A stretch of DNA of 16,531 nucleotides from Gammaproteobacteria bacterium (GCA_002690405.1 NZEI01000022.1:41501-58031), one strand, 5' to 3'; numbered from the stretch's first letter, positions 7,140 to 14,794 are shown. A program made the numbers and translations. Notes: generated by a model not told the origin, from the letters alone.

Positions 7140-8621
7140 ATGCCACAGGTCGGTATCGATGATATTGCGATTTACGTGCCGCGTTTGTATCTCGCTATGC
7201 AAGATTTTGCCAAGTTAAGAGGTGTTGACTTCGCAAAATTGAGCCGGGGTCTTGGTCTCTCTGCTATGGCGATGCCTGATGCCCACGAAGATACGGCGAC
7301 TATGGGTGCAAATGCAGTTGCACAATTAATCGACAGTAATTCAATCGATCCGCGTAGGATCGGGCGTATATATCTGGGCACTGAGTCCGCACTCGATAGC
7401 GCGAAACCCACCGCCACCTACATCATGGACATGCTGCAACAAAAGTACGCTGATACTTATGGTCCTGAATCCCTCAAGCGCTGTGACGTTGTCGATTTAA
7501 CCTTTGCCTGTATTGGTGCGGTGGATGCGCTGCACAACATGTTGGATTGGGTGGCGCGCGGTGGTGCTGAGGAAGATCGTATTGGCATCGTCGCCTTTGC
7601 GGACCATGCCAAGTACGACCTAGGTTCCAGTGGTGAATACACACAGGGAGCAGGTGGTGGTGCGATACTCATTAAACATGATCCGAGATTATTGGCGATT
7701 GCGGATATTTGGGGTGTGGCCACCACGCCGGTTCATGACTTCTTTAAACCCCGCCGAGAAATCCCTGTGCGCTCGGTGCTGGAAAGCGTATTTGAGCTGG
7801 TCGAACAAAGTGGCGAGACCCTCACCAAGGGATTGATGGACAAAATTGTTAATGCTTTGCCAGCCTCGGGCAACAGTAGAGCCCAGCTATTTGCCAACGA
7901 AAAACTTACCCTGCATAGCGATACCCCGGTATTTGACGGGCAATTTTCGAATAGGTGTTACGCGGAAGCAGTTAAAGATGCGTTCACGGATTTCGCAAAT
8001 CAGGCTGTGCGCAGTGGGCGCTTGGATCCTGAAAGGGACAAACCCCTCACAGATCAGTGGTCTAGGCTTGTCGTGCATTTACCCTATGCTTATCAAGGCA
8101 AAAGGATGTTGCCGGATGTTTTCCAACTCGATCGCAGCCATTTACCGGAGTGGCAAGCTATCGTTGCAGACATTGGCTCAGCGCCGGTGGCAGAACACTA
8201 CGAAGATTCCCCCGAGGGACAGGCGGAATTTGCCAGGGCAAAGGACCAATACCGGCGACTACTCGCAAATACTCCACAATTTCGCGCATTCGTTGAAGAT
8301 AAGCTTGAAAAGTCGCAAAGAGCATCAAGTCTGGTCGGCAATCAATACACCGGTTCTATATTTTTGGCGCTGGTGTCGGTGCTCGAGAGTGATTACCAAG
8401 AACAAATAGATTTGCGCGGCGAGACGCTTGGATTTTGTGGCTACGGCTCTGGTGCCAAGGCAAAGGTATTTGAAGGTGAGGTGCAAGACCGTTGGCGACA
8501 GGTGGCTGCGAAATTTCGTTTGTTCGAAAAACTGGCAGATCGGCACGCTATTGATGCCGCAGCCTATGAATCTCTGCACCGTGGGGTCAGTAAAAAATCT
8601 TTCCTGCGTCCAAGGAAGTAA
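7140..8621 (+). CDS. Hydroxymethylglutaryl-CoA synthase-like protein, long form
   Basis: This 493-aa protein is a thiolase-fold HMG-CoA synthase homologue. That family condenses acetyl-CoA with acetoacetyl-CoA. The catalytic set is visible: E82 in GTESALDSAK (E79 of S. aureus MvaS), nucleophile C124 in DLTFACIGA (C111), and H313 in VHLPYAYQGKR (H233). GNQYTGSIFLAL (400-411) and GYGSGAKAKVF (434-444) match the conserved GNxYTGS and YGSG regions. Bacterial MvaS is about 390 aa. The extra length here lies mainly around residues 200-290 and 330-390. The gene stands beside acyl-CoA carboxylase and SDR genes and not beside mevalonate genes, so its true acyl substrate is open. The ATG at 7140 is preceded by AAGGA at 7130-7134, 5 nt upstream. 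Two inverted repeats lie in the leader. Confidence 0.88.
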   Translation: MPQVGIDDIAIYVPRLYLAMQDFAKLRGVDFAKLSRGLGLSAMAMPDAHEDTATMGANAVAQLIDSNSIDPRRIGRIYLGTESALDSAKPTATYIMDMLQQKYADTYGPESLKRCDVVDLTFACIGAVDALHNMLDWVARGGAEEDRIGIVAFADHAKYDLGSSGEYTQGAGGGAILIKHDPRLLAIADIWGVATTPVHDFFKPRREIPVRSVLESVFELVEQSGETLTKGLMDKIVNALPASGNSRAQLFANEKLTLHSDTPVFDGQFSNRCYAEAVKDAFTDFANQAVRSGRLDPERDKPLTDQWSRLVVHLPYAYQGKRMLPDVFQLDRSHLPEWQAIVADIGSAPVAEHYEDSPEGQAEFARAKDQYRRLLANTPQFRAFVEDKLEKSQRASSLVGNQYTGSIFLALVSVLESDYQEQIDLRGETLGFCGYGSGAKAKVFEGEVQDRWRQVAAKFRLFEKLADRHAIDAAAYESLHRGVSKKSFLRPRK

Positions 8622-8723
8622 TTCGTATTGTTAGGCGTAGGTGCAGACCGAGGGCTCGAGGGGCAACGCAGCTACGCTTGGGTTGATGATTAGCTCTGGC
8701 CGTGGATTGATCGGTAAAGGGCA

Positions 8724-8760
8724 TTGTGGCCAGGGCTACCGATATTATGATTAAGTATCG
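8724..8760 (+). promoter_or_regulatory. Weak sigma-70 promoter candidate before the first SDR gene
   Basis: TTGTGG (8724-8729) and TATGAT (8746-8751) are separated by 16 bp, with a good -10 and a poor -35 match. A short inverted repeat, CGATA at 8740-8744 and TATCG at 8756-8760, flanks the -10. The site lies in the 197-bp gap between the HMG-CoA synthase-like gene and the SDR, where no other gene is visible. The assignment rests on pattern matching alone. Confidence 0.25.
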
Positions 8761-8818
8761 ATGGCAGTGTTAATTCATGGTCGAGCACTAATTTGCCGGG
8801 CCAGTAGAGGGGGAAGTA

Positions 8819-9580
8819 ATGCGATTAGAGGATAAAATAGCGGTTATCACCGGCGGCGCCGGCGGCATCGGTGAAGCGGCGGCCGCGAGATTTCTTGAAG
8901 AGGGGGCGAGCGTATTGCTGGTTGATCTAGATGCCGGTGCTTTGGCAGAGGTCGCTGCGCGCTTGGGTAGCAATCGTGTGAGCTATCATGTCGGCGACGT
9001 CACCAAGGCGGCGGACAATCAAGCGATGATTGATACCGCCACCGAGCGTTATGGTGGCGTAGACATATTTTTAGCGAATGCGGGCATTGAGGGCGATGTG
9101 GTGAGTTTGCTTGACTACCCAGAGCAACGCTTCGATGAGCTTATGGCGATCAACGTCAAAGGCCCGTTCTTGGGGTTGCGTGCCGCAATTCCGGCAATGC
9201 GTCTGCGTGGTGGCGGTAGTGTCATCATTACCTCCAGTATTGCCGGTCTTACCGGCGCCCCCCGGTTAGCGCCTTATGCGACGAGTAAGCATGCAGTTAT
9301 TGGGTTGATGCGATCGGCTGCCAAGGAATTTGCGCCAGAGGGCATACGCGTTAATACCGTAAATCCGTCACCTGTGAATACGCGTATGATGCGCTCGATC
9401 GAGCAAGGCATCAGTCCAGACGAGCCAGAAGAGGCGATGCAAACGATGGCGGCAGGCATACCGATGCAGCGCTACGCAGAGCCTCGGGATATAGCCAACA
9501 TAATGCTATTTTTGGCTAGCGACGAAAGCGCTTTTATTACCGGTTCCGTCTATATGGCCGATGGCGGCAGTTCTGCCTAG
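8819..9580 (+). CDS. Classical short-chain dehydrogenase/reductase (SDR)
   Basis: The protein has 253 aa, the usual length for a classical SDR. The Rossmann motif TGGAGGIG is at residues 11-18, NAG at 87-89, and the catalytic S140, Y153 and K157 fit the S-x12-YxxxK spacing. D36 ends the second beta strand, which favours NAD(H) over NADP(H). The C-terminal region has the usual TGSVYMADGG. Such enzymes interconvert alcohols and ketones. Neighbours suggest a hydroxyacyl-CoA or a ring/alkyl alcohol, but the exact substrate is unknown. The ATG start is preceded by a purine-rich GAGGGGGAAG within 15 nt. The gene is separated from both neighbours by almost 200 bp, so it may be transcribed on its own. 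Confidence 0.9.
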   Translation: MRLEDKIAVITGGAGGIGEAAAARFLEEGASVLLVDLDAGALAEVAARLGSNRVSYHVGDVTKAADNQAMIDTATERYGGVDIFLANAGIEGDVVSLLDYPEQRFDELMAINVKGPFLGLRAAIPAMRLRGGGSVIITSSIAGLTGAPRLAPYATSKHAVIGLMRSAAKEFAPEGIRVNTVNPSPVNTRMMRSIEQGISPDEPEEAMQTMAAGIPMQRYAEPRDIANIMLFLASDESAFITGSVYMADGGSSA

Positions 9581-9738
9581 CGCGGGATAGCGTGGCGATA
9601 AAGTAGTTGAGGAAATTGCCCTCTGAGCATAATTTTTCGGGTTTGGCGGCTTTAGTGCCGACCCAGGAATGGCGTAAAATTGCCGCCGGAGCAAGGCAGT
9701 AAAACGCTAGAATAACGGATATCAATAAGCAATATATG

Positions 9739-9755
9739 CAACGCGACAACGCGTT
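9739..9755. repeat. Tandem CAACGCG repeat with an AACGCGTT palindrome in the purC leader
   Basis: CAACGCG occurs at 9739-9745 and again at 9747-9753, and the second copy extends into the 8-bp palindrome AACGCGTT (9748-9755). It lies 23 bp before the purC start and 10 bp before its Shine-Dalgarno sequence. It is not a clear match to the E. coli PurR box ACGCAAACGTTTGCGT, so a role in purine control is only a possibility. The rest of the 198-bp gap (9581-9778) shows no gene and no clear promoter. Confidence 0.25.
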
Positions 9756-9778
9756 CGATAATTTTAGAAGGAGCAACA

Positions 9779-10702
9779 GTGGCCACAGCGGTACTTAGTA
9801 CGGATCTTAGTCTGCCCAACAAGCGATCAGGCAAGGTTCGTGATCTCTATGATGTGCAATTAGCGTCAGGCGAAGACGCCATTCTGATCATCGCTACAGA
9901 TCGGATCAGCGCATTTGATGTCGTAATGGGTAATGGTTTGCCAGGTAAGGGCGTCGTGCTGACGCAGATTTCCAAATTTTGGTTTGATCACTTTGCCAGC
10001 ACCGTGCCGCATCACCTAATCAGTACCGATGTAAATGATGTGCCGGGATTGACCAGTGCTGAACAGGATCAACTGCGTGGACGCATTATGTTGTGTCGTC
10101 GTACCGAAGTTGTACCCATAGAGTGCATTGCCCGTGGCTATATCACCGGCAGTGGTTGGAAGGATTATCAACGGTCTGGTGAGGTTTGTGGCATTGCCCT
10201 GCCAGCAGGCTTGCGTAACAGTGATCGCTTGCAGGAACCGTTGTTCACGCCGTCAACCAAGGCTACCGATGGTCATGATGAAAACATCAGTTTTGATCAG
10301 GGCGCCGAAGTGGTTGGCGCTGAACTGATGGCCTGGTTGCAGGATAAAACTCTGTCCTTGTACTCCGCCGCGCGCGACTACGCCGCTGAGCGGGGCATTA
10401 TCCTGGCTGATACTAAGTTTGAGTTTGGGCAAGTCGATGGTCAGGCTGAGCCGCTATTGATTGATGAGATATTTACCCCAGACAGCTCGCGGTTTTGGCC
10501 GGCGGACGATTGGGAGCCGGGTCGAGAGCAGAATAGTTTTGATAAGCAGATTGTGCGTAACTATCTCGAGACTGTGGTGAGTGCGGGAGACTGGGATAAA
10601 ACTCCGCCCGGGCCAGAACTACCAGAGGCAGTGGTTGAACAAAGTATTGCCCGTTATCTAGAAGCGTATAACCGCTTAACTGGCGATCAACTGACCCTTT
10701 AA
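9779..10702 (+). CDS. purC: Phosphoribosylaminoimidazole-succinocarboxamide synthase (SAICAR synthetase)
   Basis: This cytosolic enzyme joins CAIR and aspartate with ATP to give SAICAR in de novo purine synthesis. The 307-aa sequence has the family signatures GKVRDLYDV (18-26), TDRISAFDVVMGNGLPGKG (40-58), RGYITGSGWKDY (119-130), FTPSTKA (156-162), DTKFEFG (211-217) and DEIFTPDSSRFW (229-240). It is the long, yeast Ade1-like form; E. coli PurC has about 237 aa. The GTG start at 9779 is supported by a strong AGAAGGAG at 9766-9773, 5 nt upstream. A housekeeping gene here, inside an otherwise acyl-CoA block, is notable. Its stop codon lies in the loop of an inverted repeat, and the biotin carboxylase gene begins only 27 bp later. 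Confidence 0.96.
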   Translation: MATAVLSTDLSLPNKRSGKVRDLYDVQLASGEDAILIIATDRISAFDVVMGNGLPGKGVVLTQISKFWFDHFASTVPHHLISTDVNDVPGLTSAEQDQLRGRIMLCRRTEVVPIECIARGYITGSGWKDYQRSGEVCGIALPAGLRNSDRLQEPLFTPSTKATDGHDENISFDQGAEVVGAELMAWLQDKTLSLYSAARDYAAERGIILADTKFEFGQVDGQAEPLLIDEIFTPDSSRFWPADDWEPGREQNSFDKQIVRNYLETVVSAGDWDKTPPGPELPEAVVEQSIARYLEAYNRLTGDQLTL

Positions 10703-10711
10703 TAGGGTCAG
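10691..10711 (+). other. 8-bp inverted repeat spanning the purC stop codon
   Basis: CTGACCCT (10691-10698) and AGGGTCAG (10704-10711) form a perfect 8-bp stem with a 5-nt loop that contains the TAA stop. The next bases, ACGCGTCGGGGG, hold no U-tract, so it is not a standard intrinsic terminator. It could slow transcription, stabilise the purC mRNA end, or bind a protein just before the biotin carboxylase gene. Confidence 0.5.
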
Positions 10712-10729
10712 ACGCGTCGGGGGCGCAGC

Positions 10730-12070
10730 ATGCTGGCTAAGGTTCTGGTCGCCAATCGAGGGGCCATTGCGCGGCGCATAATTCGTGCCTGCCAGGCGCT
10801 GAACATCGCCAGTGTTGCGGTGTATTCGGAAGCAGACAAAGACGCCCCCTATCTTGCCGAGGCTACTCAGGCTATGCCGCTGCGCGGGAATAGCGCCGCC
10901 GAATCCTATCTAGATCAACAACAACTGTTGGCTGCTGCAGTGGCCTCCGGTGCCGATTCAGTGCATCCCGGTTATGGTTTCCTTGCCGAAAATGCAAGCT
11001 TTGCGGCTGCAGTGATCGCTCAGGGTATGACCTTCATAGGCCCTGATCCCCATTGGATCGAACAGATGGGTGATAAGGTCAATGGCCGGCGAATGCTTGC
11101 CGAAGCAGGCATGCCCGTCTTCGCTGGCAGCGAGTTGATTGACGATATGGCTGCGGCCGAGGCTTTTGTTGCCAAAGTAGGATTGCCGGTTGTAGTGAAA
11201 CCCTCCGGGGGCGGTGGCGGCATCGGCATGCATGTAGTGCGCAGTACTGAAGAATTGCCTGGCGCGATTAATGCTGCGGTGGAAACTGCTCAGCGAGCCT
11301 TCGCATCGGCGGGGGTATTTTTAGAGCGTTGGATTGAAAAACCGCGCCATATCGAATTTCAAATTCTGGCGGATCTGCATGGCAACGCCATGCATCTTTA
11401 CGAGCGCGATTGCTCTGTGCAGCGGCGACATCAAAAGTTGATTGAAGAAAGTCCTGCGCCAGCTCTGGAGCGCGGGCCATTAGAGCAACAGGCTCAGCAA
11501 TTCAGTGATATCTGCCAGAGTCTTGGATACAACAATTTGGGAACGGTTGAGACGTTGTTTGCCCCTGACGGTGGGTTGGGTTTTCTAGAGATGAATACTC
11601 GTATACAAGTCGAGCACGGGGTTACCGAAGAAGTCACAGGCATCGACTTGGTGGCTACGCAAATAACGTTGGCAGCGGGCGGTCAACTGCCGCGCCAAAC
11701 CCCGTTGCAAGGTTTTGCAATGGAGGTCCGGCTCTACGCGGAAGACTCGCAAACCCTATTTCCATCCACGGGCAAGCTGACAGCTTTTCGGCCACCGAAA
11801 TTACATGGTGTGCGTATCGAGACGGGCTATCGCGAAGGACAGGTGGTGACGCCTTATTACGACCCGCTGCTGGCGAAAATCATTGCGCGTGGGACGACGC
11901 GGGAACAAGCCATCGGGCGCTTGGTGGTGGCGCTGCGTGCTTTCACTGTCAGGGGCGTAAGCACTAATGCACAATTACTGCTTAACATTTTGCAAGATGA
12001 CTTGTTTGTACAAGGTCAGGTAGATACTGGCATGGTGGCGCGGATTTTAGCCCAGCAGAATGTTCATTGA
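10730..12070 (+). CDS. Biotin carboxylase subunit of an acyl-CoA carboxylase (AccC-like, stand-alone)
   Basis: The 446 aa match the length of E. coli AccC. The ATP-grasp enzyme carboxylates biotin on a carrier protein with ATP and bicarbonate. Key residues align with AccC: K116 in GDKVNG, K157 before the glycine-rich loop GGGGGIGM, H207 in PRHIEFQ, K236 in RRHQKLIEE, E287 and R291 in EMNTRIQVEH, and R334 in EVRLYAED. Three positions are odd: A12 in NRGAIA (usually NRGEIA), I165 in GGIGM (usually K or R), and G297 in EHGVTE (usually P). No biotinyl domain is fused to it; the carrier is the next gene. The ATG at 10730 is preceded by only a weak GGGGGCG. The order with the carrier, crotonase and carboxyltransferase indicates one operon dedicated to a single acyl-CoA carboxylase. 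Confidence 0.93.
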   Translation: MLAKVLVANRGAIARRIIRACQALNIASVAVYSEADKDAPYLAEATQAMPLRGNSAAESYLDQQQLLAAAVASGADSVHPGYGFLAENASFAAAVIAQGMTFIGPDPHWIEQMGDKVNGRRMLAEAGMPVFAGSELIDDMAAAEAFVAKVGLPVVVKPSGGGGGIGMHVVRSTEELPGAINAAVETAQRAFASAGVFLERWIEKPRHIEFQILADLHGNAMHLYERDCSVQRRHQKLIEESPAPALERGPLEQQAQQFSDICQSLGYNNLGTVETLFAPDGGLGFLEMNTRIQVEHGVTEEVTGIDLVATQITLAAGGQLPRQTPLQGFAMEVRLYAEDSQTLFPSTGKLTAFRPPKLHGVRIETGYREGQVVTPYYDPLLAKIIARGTTREQAIGRLVVALRAFTVRGVSTNAQLLLNILQDDLFVQGQVDTGMVARILAQQNVH

Positions 12071-12126
12071 TGGATTGTGTAAAGCATAGGTACGTGCCAT
12101 AACAGCAACGTAAAATAGGGGGGAAC

Positions 12127-12348
12127 ATGGCAAGAGTTGAAGTAGAGAGCGAAATCACTGGCAACGTTTGGAAAGTTCAGGTCAGTGCGGGCACCGAGGT
12201 GGCGGAAGGCGACGTATTAATCATTCTTGAGTCGATGAAAATGGAAATTCCAGTGGAGTCGCCAGTATCCGGCAGCGTGCAGGAGGTGATGGTACAGCCA
12301 GAAGATCAGGTCGAAGAGGATCAGCTGTTGTTGGTGATCGAGGCCTAA
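12127..12348 (+). CDS. Stand-alone 73-aa biotin carrier protein (biotin/lipoyl attachment domain)
   Basis: The whole protein is one biotinyl domain. The attachment motif is ESMKMEI at residues 35-41, with K38 as the biotinylated lysine and two hairpin halves of similar length around it. Most carriers have EAMKM, and the S is a known tolerated variant. There is no N-terminal linker and no AccB-type thumb, so it resembles the short carriers beside acyl-CoA carboxylases in Bacillus (YngHB) and actinobacteria. It would carry carboxybiotin from the biotin carboxylase just upstream to the carboxyltransferase at 13233. The ATG start has an AGGGGGGAA run just before it. A lipoyl role is unlikely given MKM and the neighbouring biotin enzymes. 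Confidence 0.92.
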   Translation: MARVEVESEITGNVWKVQVSAGTEVAEGDVLIILESMKMEIPVESPVSGSVQEVMVQPEDQVEEDQLLLVIEA

Positions 12349-12400
12349 CCGGGCTGTGTTGTAACGCCAAAGTATTGGGTACGAGCAGGAGTAAGCAAAG

Positions 12401-13228
12401 ATGCAAGAAGAATTGGTTACAGTTGAGATTAAGGATGGTGTAGCGGATGTGCGGCTTAACCGCCCCGAAAAGTACAATGCGCTAAGCCAGCCCATGTTCA
12501 GAGCTATTATCGAGACGGGTGAGCGATTGCGCGACGAAAAGTCTTTGCGTGCGGTAGTTCTGTCAGGCAACGGGCGTGGCTTTTGTGCCGGTCTGGATAT
12601 GGACAGCTTTGCCAAAATGGGCGACAGCGATAACTCGGCCGCGGGCAGTAAGGCTGATACGCCGCGCTCGCTACTCGACACTGATGGCCGAGTGGAAAAT
12701 TTCGCCCAACGCCCTGCTTTGGTGTGGAAGTATTTGCCGGTACCGGTGATCGCGGCATTACATGGGGTTGCGTACGGTGGTGGTGCTCAGGTGGCCTTAG
12801 GAGCAGATATCCGCATTGCTGCCCCTGATCTGAAGCTGTCCATCATGGAGATAAAGTGGGGTTTAGTGCCGGACATGAGCATTACTCAAACTTTGCGTGA
12901 CATTTTGCCTATGGATGTTGCGAAGCAACTCACGTTTACCGGCCAGATTCTCAGCGGCCCTGAGGCTCAACAGTTAGGGCTTGTCACGCAGATCGCAGAC
13001 GATCCCCATGCCGAGGCCATGAGCATGGCGCGAGAGATTGCCGGTAAGTCGCCGGAAGCGATTCGGGCGGCCAAGCAGCTATTTGAGACAGCGTGGCATG
13101 CTGATGCGAAAACAGGGCTTGAGTTAGAGGCGGAACTGCAGGCTGGACTGATTGGTTCTGCCAATCAGCGCGAAGCGATAGCTGCGAACTTCGCCAAACG
13201 TGCTCCGGAATTTCACGACCCTGAGTAA
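12401..13228 (+). CDS. Crotonase-family enoyl-CoA hydratase/isomerase
   Basis: This 275-aa crotonase-fold protein has the oxyanion-hole segments GFCAGLDM (60-67) and YGGGAQVALGADIRIA (125-140). Of the two hydratase glutamates, the second is present (E150 in SIMEIKWGLVP, equal to E164 of rat crotonase). The first is glutamine (Q130, equal to E144), with the normal 20-residue spacing between them. The subgroup with EIKWGLVPDM has this feature, so standard syn-hydration by two glutamates should not be assumed; isomerase, hydrolase or one-Glu hydratase activity is possible. It lies between the biotin carrier and carboxyltransferase genes, as hydratases do in branched acyl-CoA degradation clusters. 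AGGAG at 12387-12391 sits 9 nt before the ATG. The next start is 4 bp after its stop. Confidence 0.9.
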   Translation: MQEELVTVEIKDGVADVRLNRPEKYNALSQPMFRAIIETGERLRDEKSLRAVVLSGNGRGFCAGLDMDSFAKMGDSDNSAAGSKADTPRSLLDTDGRVENFAQRPALVWKYLPVPVIAALHGVAYGGGAQVALGADIRIAAPDLKLSIMEIKWGLVPDMSITQTLRDILPMDVAKQLTFTGQILSGPEAQQLGLVTQIADDPHAEAMSMAREIAGKSPEAIRAAKQLFETAWHADAKTGLELEAELQAGLIGSANQREAIAANFAKRAPEFHDPE

Positions 13229-13232
13229 CACG

Positions 13233-14786
13233 ATGAGTTGGGAACAAGAAGTCAAAGAAATTGAGCGGCGCCGGTATTTGGCGCAGCAGCAGGGTGGTAA
13301 GGAAGGCATAGCCAAACAGCATGCGCGCGGGCGTATGACCATTCGTGAGCGCATAGACGTATTGTTAGATAAAGGTACTTTTCAGGAGCATGGGCGGGCC
13401 ACGGCCAGTCCGGTGTACGACGATAACGGCGAGTTGATTGAATATGTCCCTGCTAATTACGTAGTGGGCTTCGGTCAAGTCGACAAACGTCGCATTGTTG
13501 CCGCTGGAGAAGATTTTACTCTCAAGGGCGGATCACCGAATGCTGCGGGATTGCGTAAGAGTGTCTATGCAGAACATTTGGCGGTGCAGTACAAAACTCC
13601 GCTGGTGCGGATGCTTGAAGGCGGCGGCGGCAGTGTCAAGGGCGGCGCCAAGAAGGGCGGCACGGTTGGAGAACCAGTATTTACCGAGCCACGTTTCAAG
13701 ATCATTGCTGATGCGATGGGTGCTGTGCCAGTGGCCTCGGCTGCCCTCGGTGCGGTTGCTGGATTCCCGGCGGGACGTCTTGTCGCGTCGCACTTTTCGG
13801 TGATGACGGAACATACGGCACAGGTATTAATTGGCGGGCCCGCTCTGGTTACACGAGCGCTCGGCGTAAAGATGACAAAGGAAGAGTTAGGCGGGGCGGC
13901 TGTGCATCTGCGTAGCGGTATTGTCGATAATCTGGCCGCTGATGAGCACGATGCATTGGCCCAGATTCGCCGATTTTTGTCCTATCTGCCGAGTAATGTC
14001 TGGCAACGTACCCCGCGTTACGTAAACGATGATCCAGTGCAGCGTATGGAGCAGGCGCTGTTGGAGGCGGTTCCGCGCGACAGCAACAGCGGTTTCGATA
14101 TGCGCGCAATCATCCACATGATTGTAGATAAAGAGAGCTTTTTTGAGATCGGCGAGTTTTATGGGCCTAGCCAAATTTGTGGCTTAGCCACTCTAGCTGG
14201 CCAACCGGTAGGTATCTTGGCCAATGACTGTATGCACTACGCCGGGGCGATGACGGCAGAAGCGGCGCAAAAGTACCGCCGCTTTGTTGAAATGTGTGAC
14301 ACCTTTCATGTGCCGGTGGTCAATTTCGTAGATCAGCCTGGATTTATGATCGGGCCAGAATCTGAACGGGCAGGAACTATCCGCTATGGTATGGCGGCGG
14401 TTGCCGCGGCAGCGCAAGCGACTGTGCCGTGGGCGGTTATTCAAGTACACAAAGGGTTTGGCGTTGCTACCGCAGCGCACTACGCCCCTGGCGCGTATGT
14501 GCTGGCTTGGCCCTCGGTAGAATCCGGCGCATTGCCGATAGAGGGCGGTGTTGCCGTGGCCTTTCATCGCGAGATCGCGGCGGCGGCTGATCCGGATGCA
14601 AAGCGCGCGGAGTTGGAGGAGCGGTTACGCGAAGCGCGCTCACCGTTCCCGCGGGCTGAGTCTTTTGCTGTTCATGAACTGATTGACCCGCGCGAAACTA
14701 GGCCCGTTTTGTGTGACTGGATCGAGTGGATTCAACCTTCGTTGGATACGCTGACAGGGCCAACTCAATTTCCTATTCGACCTTAA
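13233..14786 (+). CDS. Biotin-dependent acyl-CoA carboxyltransferase subunit, divergent
   Basis: This 517-aa protein has two crotonase-like halves, as in PccB, AccD5 and MccB. Supporting blocks are KQHARGRMTIRERIDVLL (28-45), EDFTLKGGS (93-101), the LSYLPSN link (249-255), DMRAIIHMIVDKESFFE (289-305), ILANDCMHYAGA (328-339) and FVDQPGFMIGPESERAGTIRYG (365-386). It would move the carboxyl group from carboxybiotin to an acyl-CoA. The usual DSGGARIQ stretch of the first half is replaced by EGGGGSVKGGAKKGG (129-143). The usual GPCAGGAVYSPA is replaced by GAVAGFPAGRLVAS (173-186). The C-half KAFGGAY motif is KGFGVATAAHYAPGAY (407-422). Substrate is therefore not assignable. ATG 13233 is chosen because MSWEQEVKEIERRR begins as family members do. 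A GTG at 13200 would overlap the crotonase gene. Confidence 0.9.
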   Translation: MSWEQEVKEIERRRYLAQQQGGKEGIAKQHARGRMTIRERIDVLLDKGTFQEHGRATASPVYDDNGELIEYVPANYVVGFGQVDKRRIVAAGEDFTLKGGSPNAAGLRKSVYAEHLAVQYKTPLVRMLEGGGGSVKGGAKKGGTVGEPVFTEPRFKIIADAMGAVPVASAALGAVAGFPAGRLVASHFSVMTEHTAQVLIGGPALVTRALGVKMTKEELGGAAVHLRSGIVDNLAADEHDALAQIRRFLSYLPSNVWQRTPRYVNDDPVQRMEQALLEAVPRDSNSGFDMRAIIHMIVDKESFFEIGEFYGPSQICGLATLAGQPVGILANDCMHYAGAMTAEAAQKYRRFVEMCDTFHVPVVNFVDQPGFMIGPESERAGTIRYGMAAVAAAAQATVPWAVIQVHKGFGVATAAHYAPGAYVLAWPSVESGALPIEGGVAVAFHREIAAAADPDAKRAELEERLREARSPFPRAESFAVHELIDPRETRPVLCDWIEWIQPSLDTLTGPTQFPIRP

Positions 14787-14794
14787 CCACTATT

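Noticed and set aside
7140..8621. Polyketide beta-branching HMG-ACP synthase
   Set aside because: No ACP, decarboxylating ketosynthase or PKS module is present in the window.
9641..9665. Possible hairpin with CGGC/GCCG and GGGT/ACCC arms after the first SDR gene
   Set aside because: The stem is interrupted by an unpaired TTGG and no T-run follows on either strand, so it was not called a terminator.
10691..10711. Intrinsic terminator after purC
   Set aside because: The stem is good, but a GC-rich sequence follows where a run of T is needed.
13233..14786. Annotation as methylcrotonyl-CoA or propionyl-CoA carboxylase beta subunit
   Set aside because: The motifs that define the acyl-CoA pocket in those families are replaced, so a specific substrate would be a guess.
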